Position numbers and translations under genes: made by a program. 64,000 bases of DNA from Corylus avellana (taxonomy: Eukaryota > Streptophyta > Magnoliopsida > Fagales > Betulaceae): the NCBI RefSeq assembly GCF_901000735.1, contig NC_081543.1, forward strand, positions 37,072,590-37,136,589, in the 5' to 3' direction. The notes under the pieces are model-generated. The model had not been told where the DNA came from. It ran no database searches and was given only the letters and a program-made list of their open reading frames with translations. Of this stretch, positions 11,593-23,232 are shown piece after piece; within the stretch, counting starts at the first letter, position 1, and the number at the start of each line of letters is the position of its first letter.

Positions 11593-14500
11593 TTGCTGAA
11601 ACGAAGCCATGAATTTGATGAAGTCACGCCGTTTGACTGAGACGAAAGCCGGCTTGAAGCCCAAAAGCAGGTGTGAACGGGGTTCAGAAGGGAATCTTTC
11701 AGCTCAAAGCAGGTGTGAACGCAAAAGAAGGAAGGGAATCTTTCACGTACGTAGGTGCCACTGCTCTTTCACGTGTGATTGCCCACTTGAATCTTGATTA
11801 CGATGCATGTAGATTGAAATTACTCGCTTTTTCATCATAACCCCAATTATTATCATCTTATTCTTATCCATATCCAACCAAATTCAGCTCTCTTTTTTAG
11901 CCTCCATATGCATCCGTCAAATATGTGTGGAAATTAGGGCGATTAATTTTTTTTTGCACGATTTGTAAATTCGATATAAATTTTATATAAAATTAATTAA
12001 AGAGTTAGAGTTAACGAGTTTCACCTGTTTAATCAAATGAATAAGTTAAAATTGACATATATATTTATATACACATGCTTTAATATTGCTCGAACCAGAC
12101 AGGCGAACCCGACCCCTAATGAAAACTAACCTTGAGCATCTCTCTTACTTTTTTTTCCCAATCCATCCAATTTAGATCACACATATCAGTCCAAGTTTTA
12201 CATTTCATTGTTTTTGATTGATTTGATCAATTATTTGCCCGTGACTTCATATACACCAAATTTCATCACATAAGTGATAAGACTAGGTCTTTAGAGTGTA
12301 CTTGGTATACACCCGTGATTTCTTTTAAATAAAATTATTGAAAACGTTCTGTTTAAAAGTGTGTTTGAAACATTTATAAATGCATTTTAGGATGCCCTTT
12401 TTTGGCTTTTTGTTTTTAATTTTAAAAAAATATATTATGATATGATATAAACATAAAAATTGTTGCAGATTGTTTGATAACGCATGATTTTAAAAGCTAA
12501 TCGATAATTTAAGTGAAATTGACAGTTAAATTAGTATAATATATAGGAAATTATGCGGATAATAAGGGTGATAGATTGATTTAAAAAGAATTATATAATT
12601 AAAATTAATGGATTAGCTCGAAAGGGTTCGCTTTTGGGAGGTTGGTGAGTCTAAGTTGGCTTCTTTACCAACTAACCATCCATCCATCACATTCACGAAC
12701 CGTTCCTCTCGTCCCTATGCTACGATCCAAAACACCCCTATGAAGACCCTTTCCACCTGCCACTCACGTGACTATTGGCTCACCTACGCGTGAGCATACC
12801 TCATCTTCCACCTAGATTACACTTGGCACCCCCAACTTCAATGAGAAAATATGAGAAAAAGGCTACGCATATTTCCGCTCATACACTCTCGAATGTAAAT
12901 TCTTTTTCTATGTGGCACAAAAAATCATTACTAAATTCAAAATTTAATAGCGGTACTTTATTTGAATTCTAAGAGTAAGAATATGTGTAACTTCATGAGA
13001 AATGATATACGACTAGAATGATGTGACAGTAAAAATTAATCGTTTTTTATAAGTTCTTATGACTAATTTTAGTGTCACGTCATCCTAACTGTATGATAAT
13101 CATATACTGTTTATTAAATTATATTATTCATTTATCGCATCGACTGACGTAACGTGTTTTAAATATTAACAAATAAGACAAACAAGCGTGAAAAGTAAGA
13201 TTATACTTAACTTCAAAATTGGGGAGTGTGATGGTTAGTGTTGATTGCTGTGTGGGTGTTCATAACAGGTGTACCGCCGCATTCAATTTGGTGGGTCATG
13301 GGATATACAGATATGGCTGTGTTTTGGACATTGAACAGCTTCATTCAATTCCAGTTTGATGGCTGAAATGGACCATATAGGTTAGATTTGAAAACATTAA
13401 TTGAAGGCATGTTTAAGGCACCTGCAGAGTTTGAAATTTCTACAGACTGATCAAGAAAGTCCTTAGCATGGAAATTTATAATTTGTCATTTATGATTGAA
13501 CTCAATGCCAAGATGCATACGCTACAAAAATAGATTCAATTTGAGTCAAATTGACCTATAAAAATTCAATAGACTATACTTGAGGCATTAATGTTATAAC
13601 TTCTCCCCCCAAGTTCAGGGGCAGTTTAGCCCCTATCCCAAAGTATATGGTGAAAATTGAACAGTCTATTCAACGTCATTCAAATTGGGAAGCATTAAGT
13701 ATCATATACAAGTTTTGTCCTACAATGTTTTCTTGAAGATCTAATCAACACCCCATGTTTTAACCGTGCAGGTTGTGCTGCCATTACTTCATCACATGCT
13801 TTAATGGCTGGAATTGTTGAAGTCAGACTTGTGTTTTTCTTTTTTTTAATGTTAGAAAGCACAAATGGAAGGAGGTCAGAATATTTTTGTGTCTTCTTGC
13901 TTTTGTTGTTGTGGTTGTTCTTTCCCATTTGGTAAAGGTAGTTAATTGTTAACAATTAATCTTTAAGCATCTGTCTGGACTCTATAGTTTGAAAATTTAA
14001 TATTTCTTCCCAACAAGCAATTTCTAAACCCTAAACCATTTCTTTTTCTAAATAGGTTATTATATATATATGCATTCAAACTTTTATAAAATATTCTCAT
14101 CACTTTTGAAGTACTTTTTTTACTCAACTCACCAATTTATAACCTTCTTATTAATTAATTATACAATAAGTTGGGTGAACACCTTGCAATTGGCTTCATG
14201 TTTGTTAACGACGTTGTTTTCTATTTTTTGTTAATTTTAAAGATTATACAATAAGTTGAGTGAACACCTTGTAATTGGCTTCGAACATCTATGTTTGTTA
14301 ACGACTTTGTTTTCTGTCATTTCAAAACACGTAACACTCATCAAAAAACACAAAACGGTTTTCGCATTTTTGTCTTATCAGAACATACTTTAAAACTAAA
14401 AACACCCTTAAAAACTTCCATTTTTCTTGGTTATAAATTCAAAATGATTAACTAGCTTGTTGAACCAAGCAAATCAAACCCATCCAATCTTGATAAATGT

Positions 14501-16860
14501 ATGTCTTACGTACAGATTGCATCAAACATATATATAGTAAATTTAACACCATAATTATGAATATAAGTTTCTTGCATTTGACTTGATTTTGTTAATTAAT
14601 TTTTGTGTTCAATAATCTCTCTCTCTCTCTCTCTCTCTAATATTCTTCTCCCATGCATGTTACCATCAAAGCGTGGAGCAAGGAATATTGTTGCCACGCT
14701 TTTACCATCAAATTGTTTATATTATCTCCCTGCAGAATAAACCAGATGGGAATATTGCAGAACCCTCACATGGATCACCAACTTGTTCATATATATATAT
14801 ATATTGAAAGACTATGGTTTGGAGAATGATGCCAAGTATATATATATGTGGTGGGGATCCGCCATCCGCCGGCAATGATGATCAAAATCATCTGCATGAC
14901 GGCATTGAAGGAAAACGTTGAATTAGTATACTTTCAAGATTAGCTTGAAAATTAAATAATGGCATGAGTGATCATTTTCATTAATGTTTCTGGGTTTACC
15001 AAGTTGATGTCCAAGTTTGACGTGGATATTTATGATTGTGAAGTTTGACTTTAAATTAGGGTTTTGTTTACCAGTTCTATGTTAATCCAATATTGACGGC
15101 AGACGAAGTAATATATATTTCCAAATGCAAACGGATAAGTAAATATCCACGTCAAACTTGGTTGGCATCCCTCACCTTCTTATCTTTGAATTCCATGTCT
15201 TGTATGAAGTTCATCAAATATCAGCCATATAATTGTGAATTTGCGATGATGTGACAGTTGAAATCAGCTATTATATAGCAATCTATATATTAAATAACAT
15301 CACTATATATATAACTTCCTTAAATATATATACAAAATATATCTCGTACCTTTCTGATTGTGGGTTTAGTTTGCTAATTATACGAGTTGAACATATAACC
15401 TATAATGATATACATATTGGCCCAAATATTGTTGAGTGAAATCATTGTGTTATTGAGTTTTATACATATATGGATGAATTGGGTCCATATGTACCAAATA
15501 TGGTAGTTAAACCCTATTATGTAGGAGAATAGTTAAAGTCTGCCTCATTGATAACAACCATAGGAGAAGACAATTTAGCATGCTTTATTATAAAGTTTTA
15601 CATGCAGGCAAAATAGGAGTATAAAATACAAGTAATGCTAGATCTTATATATTTATCTTACAATTGTTCAATAATGTTGACATAGTACTTCAAATTAATT
15701 ATTGGTTTTTTTTTTCTTTATTATTTAAAAATGATTAAGATAAACTGCTTCACAATCTCCCAACCATGAAAAGAGAGACGTTATATATGTTTCGAGAAAT
15801 CTCCCTCCTAGGGACTTATAAAATCAATATTAAGGGTGCATTTGGAATTGCGATTTCGTAAGAATAATTTGTGTTTTGAAAAGATAGTGCTACAAGTCCC
15901 TATTGTGTCCCTTCAAAGATGATGTGGCTCTTAAAATCACAATTGAGCTTATGATTGATCATTATTGGATTTTAATCAAATTGTGATTTTAAAAGCCACT
16001 TTATTTTTAGAAGGATACAAAAGTGACACAAGAGGGACTTTTAGAATTACTCGCGTTTGGCATTGCATTTTAAAAAACATTTAATCTAAATTAGGAAAAA
16101 AAATTTGCGATTTTTATAAACAGGCTATGGGGTGCTTATTTGAAAAAGCGTAAATTTAAACCAAAATCACTATTTGGCATAACAAATATTTAATAAAAAA
16201 TTACTTTTTAACATTTACCAAACGCTTTTGCGATTTAAAAAAATAACAAATTCTTTAAATCACACTTATTGAAACCACAATCTCAAACAGACTCTAAATC
16301 AAAATTTAATAGTAATCAATCTCAAATTCATAGGTTAATGAATTTTGTTTGAGTATAGAATGTTATACATCATCTTTGACACTTGTAACCTCGTAGCTTT
16401 GGCTATAGTTGCTTTAGAGCTTTTGTTCTGTGTTATTTGAGCTTTATACTCGTTTATCAATGAATGAGATTGAACTGATTCCTTTAAAAAAAAAAATCAA
16501 TAATAATTTTAAAAGTAACATCAAAAAGTGTGAAAATACGTGTGTGTATATTTTTTCCTAATCAAATCGGGGAGAGGGGGCAACGTGTAAGATTACTTGT
16601 ATGCATCATATATAGGGTTTTAGTATTGGGTATTTATTTTGTGAAATTCCAATAGATCCAGGCAGCCCAAAGCCCAGTCGGAATTAAAGTTGGGCTGATA
16701 CCTGCTCAATGATGAAACCCGAGTCATATAATCATGCCAAAAAAATAAATAAAAAATTAACAATATTTTTCGAGCTGTGGACGACTGGATGCCACTCGTT
16801 GTCTCTTTCCCTTCAGACACCCTGCGCCTACACCCCTCTTCTGTAGTAATCACTAATCAC
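11593..16860. other. Large gene-poor spacer with repeats
   Basis: I see no credible gene here. Contents: a ~45-bp tandem duplication around 11668-11750 (agcaggtgtgaacg then gggaatctttca, twice); an imperfect foldback of ~115 bp at about 12998-13112; a direct duplication of 'attatacaataagttg(g/a)gtgaacacctt' with following bases at about 14159-14225 and 14246-14321; a (CT)n tract at about 14618-14638; and a foldback MITE at about 15885-16052 related to the element at 9211. AT-rich throughout. Confidence 0.5.
15885..16052. mobile_element. Foldback MITE related to the 9211-9375 element
   Basis: The left arm has gtgctacaagtccctattgt and then gtcccttc...gatgtggctcttaaaatcacaatt. The complement of the right arm begins gagtaattctaaaagtccct and continues with cttgtgtcacttttgtatccttct...gtggcttttaaaatcacaatt. 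Arms pair over ~70 bp around a short centre. The outer boundaries are approximate and I did not find a clean TSD. Confidence 0.6.
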
Positions 16861-17382
16861 CGAAGGCAGGAAGGAAACGAAGAGGATTTGGTTGGGCAAC
16901 TACTTGAGGTAATTCTCTCTCCTTCCTTCTAATTACTGTGATTTTTTTTTTCCTCTCAAGTCCTGCTTTCCCCTTGATTGTGCCTTAAATTTCGGATTAT
17001 GGTGAAATTGGTAGTTCTTTGATATGCCCATTTGACGATTAAGACTAATTTTGGAAGATTATGTTCACGGTGGCTCTTAATTTATGTTGGGTTGTGAGTG
17101 TTGAATTAGGGTGATCGAATGGGTATTGTTTCTTTGATGCCTAGTTAGAGACCTAGTTAAAATTTTCAAGAAATTGGGGGATTTGGAGGTAGAACCCGAG
17201 CACCCCTAAATTAATAAATTTTATTTCCTCTCTTTGTTCGGTTATGGAGGGGGATTTGATTTGGGTTATGAAGTGTTGATGACTAAATTTATTTCCTCTC
17301 TTCAACCTGTAAGTGTCAACTCACACCCGAATTTTTTTTTTTTTTTGTGAATTAAAAGTTTGGGCGTGATATCGCTGGAGCG
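16861..17382 (+). promoter_or_regulatory. Probable 5' UTR region and leader intron of the TFIIIA gene
   Basis: A likely noncoding first exon lies around 16862-16909 and ends cttgag/gtaatt, a good donor. A pyrimidine-rich intron follows, with a candidate acceptor after attaaaag near 17357 just before the coding start. No long open frame is present. Inferred from splice-like signals only. Confidence 0.4.
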
Positions 17383-19518
17383 ATGCACATAGAGAGACTG
17401 GTGGGAGAGATGGAAAAGCCGATATTCAGAGACATAAGGCGTTATTTCTGTGAGTACTGCGGCATTTGCAGGTCCAAGAAGTCCCTCATCACCTCTCACA
17501 TCCTTACCCATCACAAGGTATGCATCTACATCTCTCTATCTCTCTCTCTAATATGTGCTTGTTTGTATATTGAAATTGCTATTTATTTGTTCTTTGTTTT
17601 CCTACTTTATAGGAAGAGATGGAGGAGAAGGGTGTTGATGAAGAAGATAAAATAGAGGGGACAAAATCCAATACTTGCACAGAATGTGGTGCCACTTTCA
17701 AGAAACCGGCGTATTTGAAGCAACATATGCAGAGTCATTCCCTCGAGGTATTTGTTTGCGTGGTTTTCCTTTTTGGTTTGCATGATTTTTAGTGTTATTG
17801 AGACTCATTTTAACCCATTCTAACTTTAGATTTGTGTATTTGAAATGATTATTTGTTGGGTTGGGGTTGGTGTGGTATGGCTGGTTGATGATCTATCTCG
17901 CGCCAACTCATAACAATCTTGGCTTTGGATTTGCTGGTTTGAAATGATTGTATTATTGAATTTTCGTAGTATATGCCTGCTAGATCCGTGTGTGCGCTTC
18001 TGTGATTATGTTGACCCGTGAACTAGAAGATCTTGAAAGACTACAAAATTACTCTCTTGCAAAATTGTGGACTAATAAACTGACAGGATCAATTATCAAT
18101 GGGATTTTTGGTTGCTGTTTTCGTACCTATGTAAGAAATCTAACATGTTGTGAATTTGATCTGGAAACTCATTTCACTTTTAGTTGACTAAATTTAACTT
18201 TTTGTAGAAAATACATATTATTTTGAAGAGTCCATTAGCCGATAAGCTATTAGTTGCCTCTCATTTGAGCAAAACATGGGTTTTATTATAGGTGGGTGCA
18301 TGTTCTAAGACAATTGCTATGGTACTGCTCTATTTCCTAGCTGCTAACTGTGTTGATGGCTGTTTGCTCCTTGGTAATGACATTGATTTAGTTTATGGGT
18401 CGATTGAAGATGAATTATTTTGCAGGCGTCTTTACTTATTTGAGATGTTAAAGCGTGTAGCATTGGATCCCATACAATGAACTCCAAAATGCGAGAGGCT
18501 GTATCTTCAGACTTGAATGGACTATTATCAGGTGGGAGACCTCCTGAGAAGCTCCTTCAAGTGGGCCTCATTCACGCCATGTTTCCAAGTTGAGGTTTGA
18601 AGGTTTCTTGTCATGTATATTTAGATATATCTTTGCAGTTCTAGTAGCTCTTGACTCTTATTTGATCCTTTTTATTTTGTTGCAGAGGCTGTATACTTGT
18701 CCGGTTGATGATTGCCATTCCAGCTACAGAAGAAAGGACCACTTGACTCGCCATCTTCTTCTGCACCAAGGAAAAGTCTTCAATTGTCCAATTGAGAACT
18801 GCAACCGTGAATTTTCTTTTCAAGGCAATATGAAAAGGCATGTGAAAGAATTCCATAACGAGGATCACCCTCCAACTGATGCTAAATGCCAGAAGCAGTA
18901 TGTCTGCCCTGAAATTGGGTGTGGGAAGGTTTTCAGATTTGCATCAAAGTTGCGGAAGCATGAGGACTCCCATGGCAAGTTGCTCTGATTTCCAAATTCC
19001 AATTCCTACTATAATTTTTCTGTGGATATCTCTTTATGTCTTCTTTATTTTTGCAGTGTAGATTATCTTGTTTAGTAACATTGTTGTTGAAATGAGAAAC
19101 AAGTACTCTGTACTCATGCTAATTTTGGAAATTTTATCAAAGTCACTAATTGGACAAATTCCTTTACTGCTGCAGTTAAACTAGACTCAGTGGAGGCGTT
19201 CTGTTGTGAACCTGGTTGTATGAAATATTTTGCCAATGATCAATGCCTTAAGGCCCACATCAAGTCCTGCCACCAACATATAACTTGTGAGATATGCGGG
19301 ACCAAGCAGCTGAAAAAGAACATTAAGCGGCACTTGAGAATGCATGAAGCCGAAGTGTCATTGTTGAGAATCAAATGCAATCACAAGGGTTGTCTTCACA
19401 CATTTTCAAATGTAAGATACAACACCATCGATATTCTCCATTTTGAGTTTATTTTCTAGCATTTTTATATAAACACAGAACTGAATATTATATGGCTTTT
19501 CAATGATGTTATTTTGCA

Positions 19519-19574
<56 letters not shown>

Positions 19575-20016
19575 GAAATCAAATCTCCGTCAGCATGTGA
19601 AGGCTGTGCACCTTGATCTTAAACCTTTTGCCTGCAGCTTTACTGGTTGTGGAATGAGATTTGCACACAAGCATGTGAGAGACAATCATGAAAAAACAGG
19701 GAACCATGTTTACACACTTGTAAGTTTTTTTGATGCTTGGATGAGTCAAAACTGTTATGTGTTCATCTGGATAGACATCTTTTGCAACATGGATAGAAAA
19801 TGACATTCATGCTTGGATTTGTAATTGCTTTGGGTTCAGGGGGACTTTGAAGAGTCAGATGAGCACTTTCAATCCAGGCCTAGGGGTGGGCGGAAGAGAA
19901 AGTGCCCAACTGTAGAAATGCTGATCCGAAAGAGGGTTACTCCACCAAGTCAGTTGGATGAGGGATCTGACCATCTTTCTTGGTTGATCTCACAGAGGAC
20001 TGACGACGAGCAGTGA
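17383..20016 (+). CDS. TFIIIA: Transcription factor IIIA, nine C2H2 zinc fingers (371 aa)
   Basis: TFIIIA binds the internal control region of 5S rRNA genes for RNA polymerase III and also binds 5S rRNA itself. Coding exons are 17383-17517, 17613-17747, 18686-18974, 19176-19411, 19576-19719 and 19840-20016 (1116 nt in phase). Nine fingers can be counted: [59 protein letters not shown] and FACSFTGC, each with its His pair. The tail [17 protein letters not shown] then IRKRVTPP is the conserved plant TFIIIA C-terminus with a nuclear signal. The start could be Met at 17383 or the in-frame Met at 17410 ([17 protein letters not shown]). Fingers 4 and 5 are separated by a short linker, shorter than in Arabidopsis. 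The intron after 18974 uses a GC donor. An optional exon at 18426 controls output. Confidence 0.95.
18426..18594 (+). promoter_or_regulatory. Alternative exon containing a plant 5S rRNA mimic (P5SM)
   Basis: Between coding exons 2 and 4, a cassette starts after ttttgcag. It contains ggatcccatacaatgaactcc (18465 onward) and aggtgggagacctcctgaga (from 18530), which closely match the loop A/helix III and loop E/helix IV-V segments of plant 5S rRNA (ggatcccatcagaactcc and aggatgggtgacctcctggg). In the plant TFIIIA family this exon is a known riboregulator whose splicing responds to ribosomal protein L5 (established knowledge). Read in frame after exon 2, it gives A-S-L-L-I then TGA, so inclusion truncates TFIIIA after two fingers and should trigger decay. 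The 3' boundary is uncertain (18594 or a few bases upstream). Confidence 0.88.
19527..19571. repeat. (TA)n microsatellite abutting a 3' splice site
   Basis: About 22 uninterrupted TA units run directly into ttcag/AAATCA, the acceptor of TFIIIA coding exon 5. The normal polypyrimidine tract is reduced to ttttttatata upstream plus ttc. Confidence 0.9.
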
Positions 20017-20311
20017 GTCATGCCCTCTAGTTTTGCGCGATGTGTATAGACTCTTCCAATAGAAATATATATAGGAATTAGGTATATCTACTCTTAAGCT
20101 CATTATAGATAATATATATAGCTTATTAGCATCCTTGTATAATATGGTTATGTTCCTCAGTTGAATACAAATGTAGCCTTAGTTTCTTCAACCAACCTTT
20201 TTTTCTGCCTCTTTTTTGTGTTTGTTTAAAAGGGAAGGTTGGGTTGAGGTTTGCTCACTCGAAATTGTTTTAGCGAATAGAATTGCTTTGAAGTCAGGTT
20301 AGCTTTTGTTG

Positions 20312-20516
20312 TTGTTTGATGGAATTAAATGGAGAAAGCATTCGGTTCACTTATGTTTACAGTTTTGGCAAGAATTGGATTTTACTGCAAATGCTTTTAT
20401 ACAAGATGTTTTGGTCCATTATTATATTTAGGGCACAAGCACAATCAGTGCTGCCATGCAGATGCAGGCATGAGCCACCATCTCAAATTGCCAAGTGGAA
20501 AGGCTTGTGTGGACAT
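20312..20516 (+). repeat. Conserved ~200-bp sequence, copy 1 (downstream of TFIIIA)
   Basis: The stretch begins ttgtttgatggaattaaatg and ends aggcttgtgtggac. It recurs at 50022-50214 in inverted orientation with roughly 90% identity by eye, apart from one ~17-base indel and a TGCA expansion. It lies about 300 bases after the TFIIIA stop, possibly in its 3' UTR. Both strands contain stops, so coding is unlikely. Identity unknown: dispersed repeat or noncoding RNA. Confidence 0.75.
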
Positions 20517-20599
20517 TGACAAGTGATAACACTAGTAGTTATTTAGAAGCACTGAGGGATTTTCCTCTGTTTTAGGAAACTAGCATAACAACAAGAAAC

Positions 20600-21769
20600 A
20601 GAGCTGATCACTTCAAAAAACATGTAGAAATTAGCCAAGAGAAAAAAAAAAAAAGGGACATAGTACCAACTAAATATTTCACTTCCCAGCTCGTATACCC
20701 AAATTTCGTCTTTGTGTCCTTGACCGACGACATCATAGTTAAAATATACACAACTGGGTTCGATCTCCTTCCTCTTCCAATCCATTTTGAAAACTTTAAC
20801 GCTACGGTTATCATCCCAGATATTCAGTTGACCCAATAACAAATCCCCACAAAGTGATTCCACCAGAAATTGATCGGCTCCATCTGGATTAGGATAACTT
20901 GATGACACATGATTTAATCTTAGATCATGAACAATGGTTCTCAAATCAGAATCAAATTGTATCAACTTGAGGTCATCTTCAATAACACAGAATCCACCCT
21001 GGTAGATTGTTGATAATAACTTGATGACACATGATTTAATGTTAGATCATGAACAATGGTACCCAAATCAGAATCAAATTGTATCAACTTGAGGTCATCT
21101 TCAATAACACAGAATCCACCCTGGTAGCTTGTAATATCAACAATCTGCATTGGCTCCTCAACCAACATTGTCCACTCCTCCTCTTCTAATTTAAAAAACA
21201 TTAATTTCCGAAGGTATTGCCCATCACGAATTGCTAAACCTATACATGTTGGCTTTTTGGCATCAGATGAAACAATAAACCTGCGTTTTGAAACTTGCAG
21301 CCACCAAGAAAGTTGAGCGGGAAACCAAGGAGCCGAATCCGATCCCTTGTGAACATGTTGTAGATACAAATATGGTAATATCCCCTGCAGAAAGAATTAT
21401 AAAGAAAAGCATCGCAAGAATCGAGAATCGTTCTTGTGATGCTTTTGATGGCAAGCGGTGCAATCCAATACCAGCCATCGATGGGAGGAGTAAACCCTGC
21501 TGGCAAGTAGGGGCTGCCCATTAACACTCCTGAACGTAGGAAGTCTACCCACGCTGCATTAATTCTCTACTGAAAAGATTTAAAAAATGAACACTTTCTA
21601 TGAACTTGCCTCGTTTTCCGTAAGTAAGCAAATGCAGATATACTGATGGTAAAATGCGATCTACAACTGACCGTTCATGACAAACTTGGCGGCAGTTGTA
21701 AAGATCAAAAATGTTGGTAATTTTTGTCAAAATAATTTCTTCTATATCTGGGACGTCAAAAAACGCCAT
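20600..21769 (-). pseudogene. F-box family pseudogene, copy A
   Basis: The minus-strand reading starts MAFFDVPDIEEIILTKI then NIFDLYNCRQVC, which resembles an F-box (Pro, Ile-Leu-Ile spacing and a CRQVC core). After LNLFSRELMQRG the frame hits TAG. The family sequence then resumes in another frame: GFTPPIDGWYWIAPLA, later RRFIVSSDAKKPTC, LRKLMFFKLEEEEWTML and FCVIEDDLKLIQFDSDL, as in plant F-box/DUF295-type proteins that recruit SCF substrates. A partial tandem duplication of ~105 bp (IEDDLKLIQFDSDL...HVSSSY coded twice, at about 20886-20985 and 21012-21121) further disrupts it. I call it a pseudogene because of the stop, the frame change and the duplication. An intron near 21385 cannot be excluded. 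Confidence 0.7.
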
Positions 21770-22037
21770 TAATGGATGTACTAAGCTTACTGGTTTTGGC
21801 GCTTTCTTTTATATTTGACGAATCAGAGAGTTAGTTAGAGTTGTTATATATTTTATAGATTGAAATACTTCAATTATTGATATGTGGTTGAGTGGTTCAA
21901 TGGTAGGAGTTAATTCAATTTGGTTCGGCCTATAGCCTACGTCCTCTATTTATGGAGAAATAATATCAATGTTACATAATTAGAAAAAAAAATATCAATG
22001 TTACATATTTCTCTTACATCTACATTAACAACCATAA

Positions 22038-22162
22038 TTGTAACTCTTGTCACTTGAGTTTTTGTAACTCGTAACTCTTGTCTCTTAAGCTCTTGTAACT
22101 TTTGTCTTTTAAGGTCTCGCAACTCTTGTTTTTTGAGTTTTTGTAATTCTTGTCTTAATATC
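22038..22162. repeat. 24-bp minisatellite
   Basis: Five imperfect units of about 24 bp, typified by ttgtaactcttgtcacttga, run up to the F-box-like segment at 22164. Unit variants include tcgcaactcttgttttttga and ttgtaattcttgtctt. Confidence 0.75.
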
Positions 22163-22182
22163 GGGAAGTCTACCCACCCTCA

Positions 22183-23232
22183 GGCTTCGTTTGGCAAAAG
22201 CTATGGCCCATACCCTGATCACTTTTGACCTTTTGACCATCAAACTTTGAACTTTTAAAGTCAATATTTTACACACTTTGACTATATTGCCCTTATCTTT
22301 CTCTGGCCACTTTTTGAGTTTTTTTTCCTGAAAATGCCCAAATCACCGAAACAGGCGTCCCAGACCCTGTTCTCCATCCTTCACTTTTTGATTTTTTTTT
22401 TTCCTTGAAACATGAAGATCCTTCAAAGCCAAAACAAAAACTCCAAGAAAAATGGTGCTACTTTTGAACCAGCAGAAGGTTCAGGAACAAAACGCTTTTC
22501 TTTTCTGTTTTGCTTTGTGGGTATTTTTCAACAAGCTGTTTAGGAAATGTTCTAATCTGGCCAGCTTTTGTGTGATAGACAAGAAAAATAAACAATGCGT
22601 ATAAAGCTCCCTCACCCTATGGCCGACACTCACACTCCATCACCTCTTCCGCACGCTGCCGCCACCATTAGGTTACTGGCCGGGATAACCGCCAAGTGAG
22701 GGAAATGGGCGGGCAAGGAGGCTCCCAAGCACGAAGTTCAGTACCGTGAGTCCGGCAGCGGAGCTCGGTAAATGGGTAACAGATCCGAGAGCCACGCAAG
22801 TGGCTCACACTTTCACCACCGCCGAGGACGCCGCGACCGCCATCATCCTCTACGGCTCAAGGGCTCAACTCAATCTCCAGCCCTCTAGCGGTTCCTCGTC
22901 CCACTCCTGCTCCTCCACACGTGGCACCTCCTCCTCGTCTTCAACTCAAACCCTCCGCCCTCTTCTCCCTCGCCCCTCTGGGTTTCTTTTGTGTATTTAT
23001 ATTTTTGACAGAGAGAGAGAGGATGCAAGTTTGGGGGTGGGGGTGAGACAGGCTCACAAGGGATGAGTGCTTGACTCGTGAAGGAGAAGACACGGAGAGG
23101 GAGCTGGAGGAAAAGAGAAGCTGCGCTGGATATTTTGGGAGAAACAACTGAAGGGTAAAAGTGTAATTTCACATCAAGAAAATGACAATAACAGTGTCTA
23201 GGCTGGGCTCATGCCTTTTGCCAAACACCACC
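22183..23232. mobile_element. PIF/Harbinger-like nonautonomous element carrying an ERF gene fragment
   Basis: Terminal inverted repeats: left ggcttcgtttggcaaaagct and, inward from the right, ggtggtgtttggcaaaaggc, with similarity continuing through (a)tg(g/a)gcccа-like bases. The trinucleotide TCA flanks both ends (22180-22182, 23233-23235). A 3-bp TSD and a GG-C/T-TTTGG-type end fit PIF/Harbinger, although TCA departs from the usual TWA. The insertion is supported by an empty site: joining the left flank ggaagtctacccaccc to the right flank tcaatttctcactgaaaaca recreates the F-box sequence seen at 21540-21580. The 1050-bp interior has no transposase; it carries an AP2/ERF fragment. Confidence 0.78.
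22710..22985 (+). pseudogene. Captured AP2/ERF (group X-like) gene fragment
   Basis: On the plus strand the translation reads GKWVTDPRATQVAHTF, then TAEDAATAIILYGSRAQLNL, then a Ser-rich stretch ending STQTLRPLLPRPSGF. This matches the second half of an AP2/ERF DNA-binding domain (GKW-x-EIRDP, W-G-TF-TAE-AA-AYD, G-x-RA-LN) plus the flanking motif seen in ABR1/ERF110-114-like factors. The first beta strands (YRGVRQRPW) and the VWLG core are degraded, so DNA binding is not expected. It sits wholly inside the 22183-23232 transposon, hence a transduplicated fragment. Confidence 0.75.

Noticed and set aside
11609..11797. 62-codon frame rich in Arg/Cys after the hAT-like element
   Set aside because: Generated by a short tandem duplication; no family resemblance or splice context.
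20316..20519. Possible small protein MELNGESIRFTYVYSF shared by both 200-bp copies
   Set aside because: An indel shifts the frame between the copies, so conservation is at the DNA level rather than the protein level.
22885..23172. Minus-strand open frames over the ERF fragment
   Set aside because: Shadows of the GC-rich plus-strand ERF sequence; no recognisable family on the minus strand.
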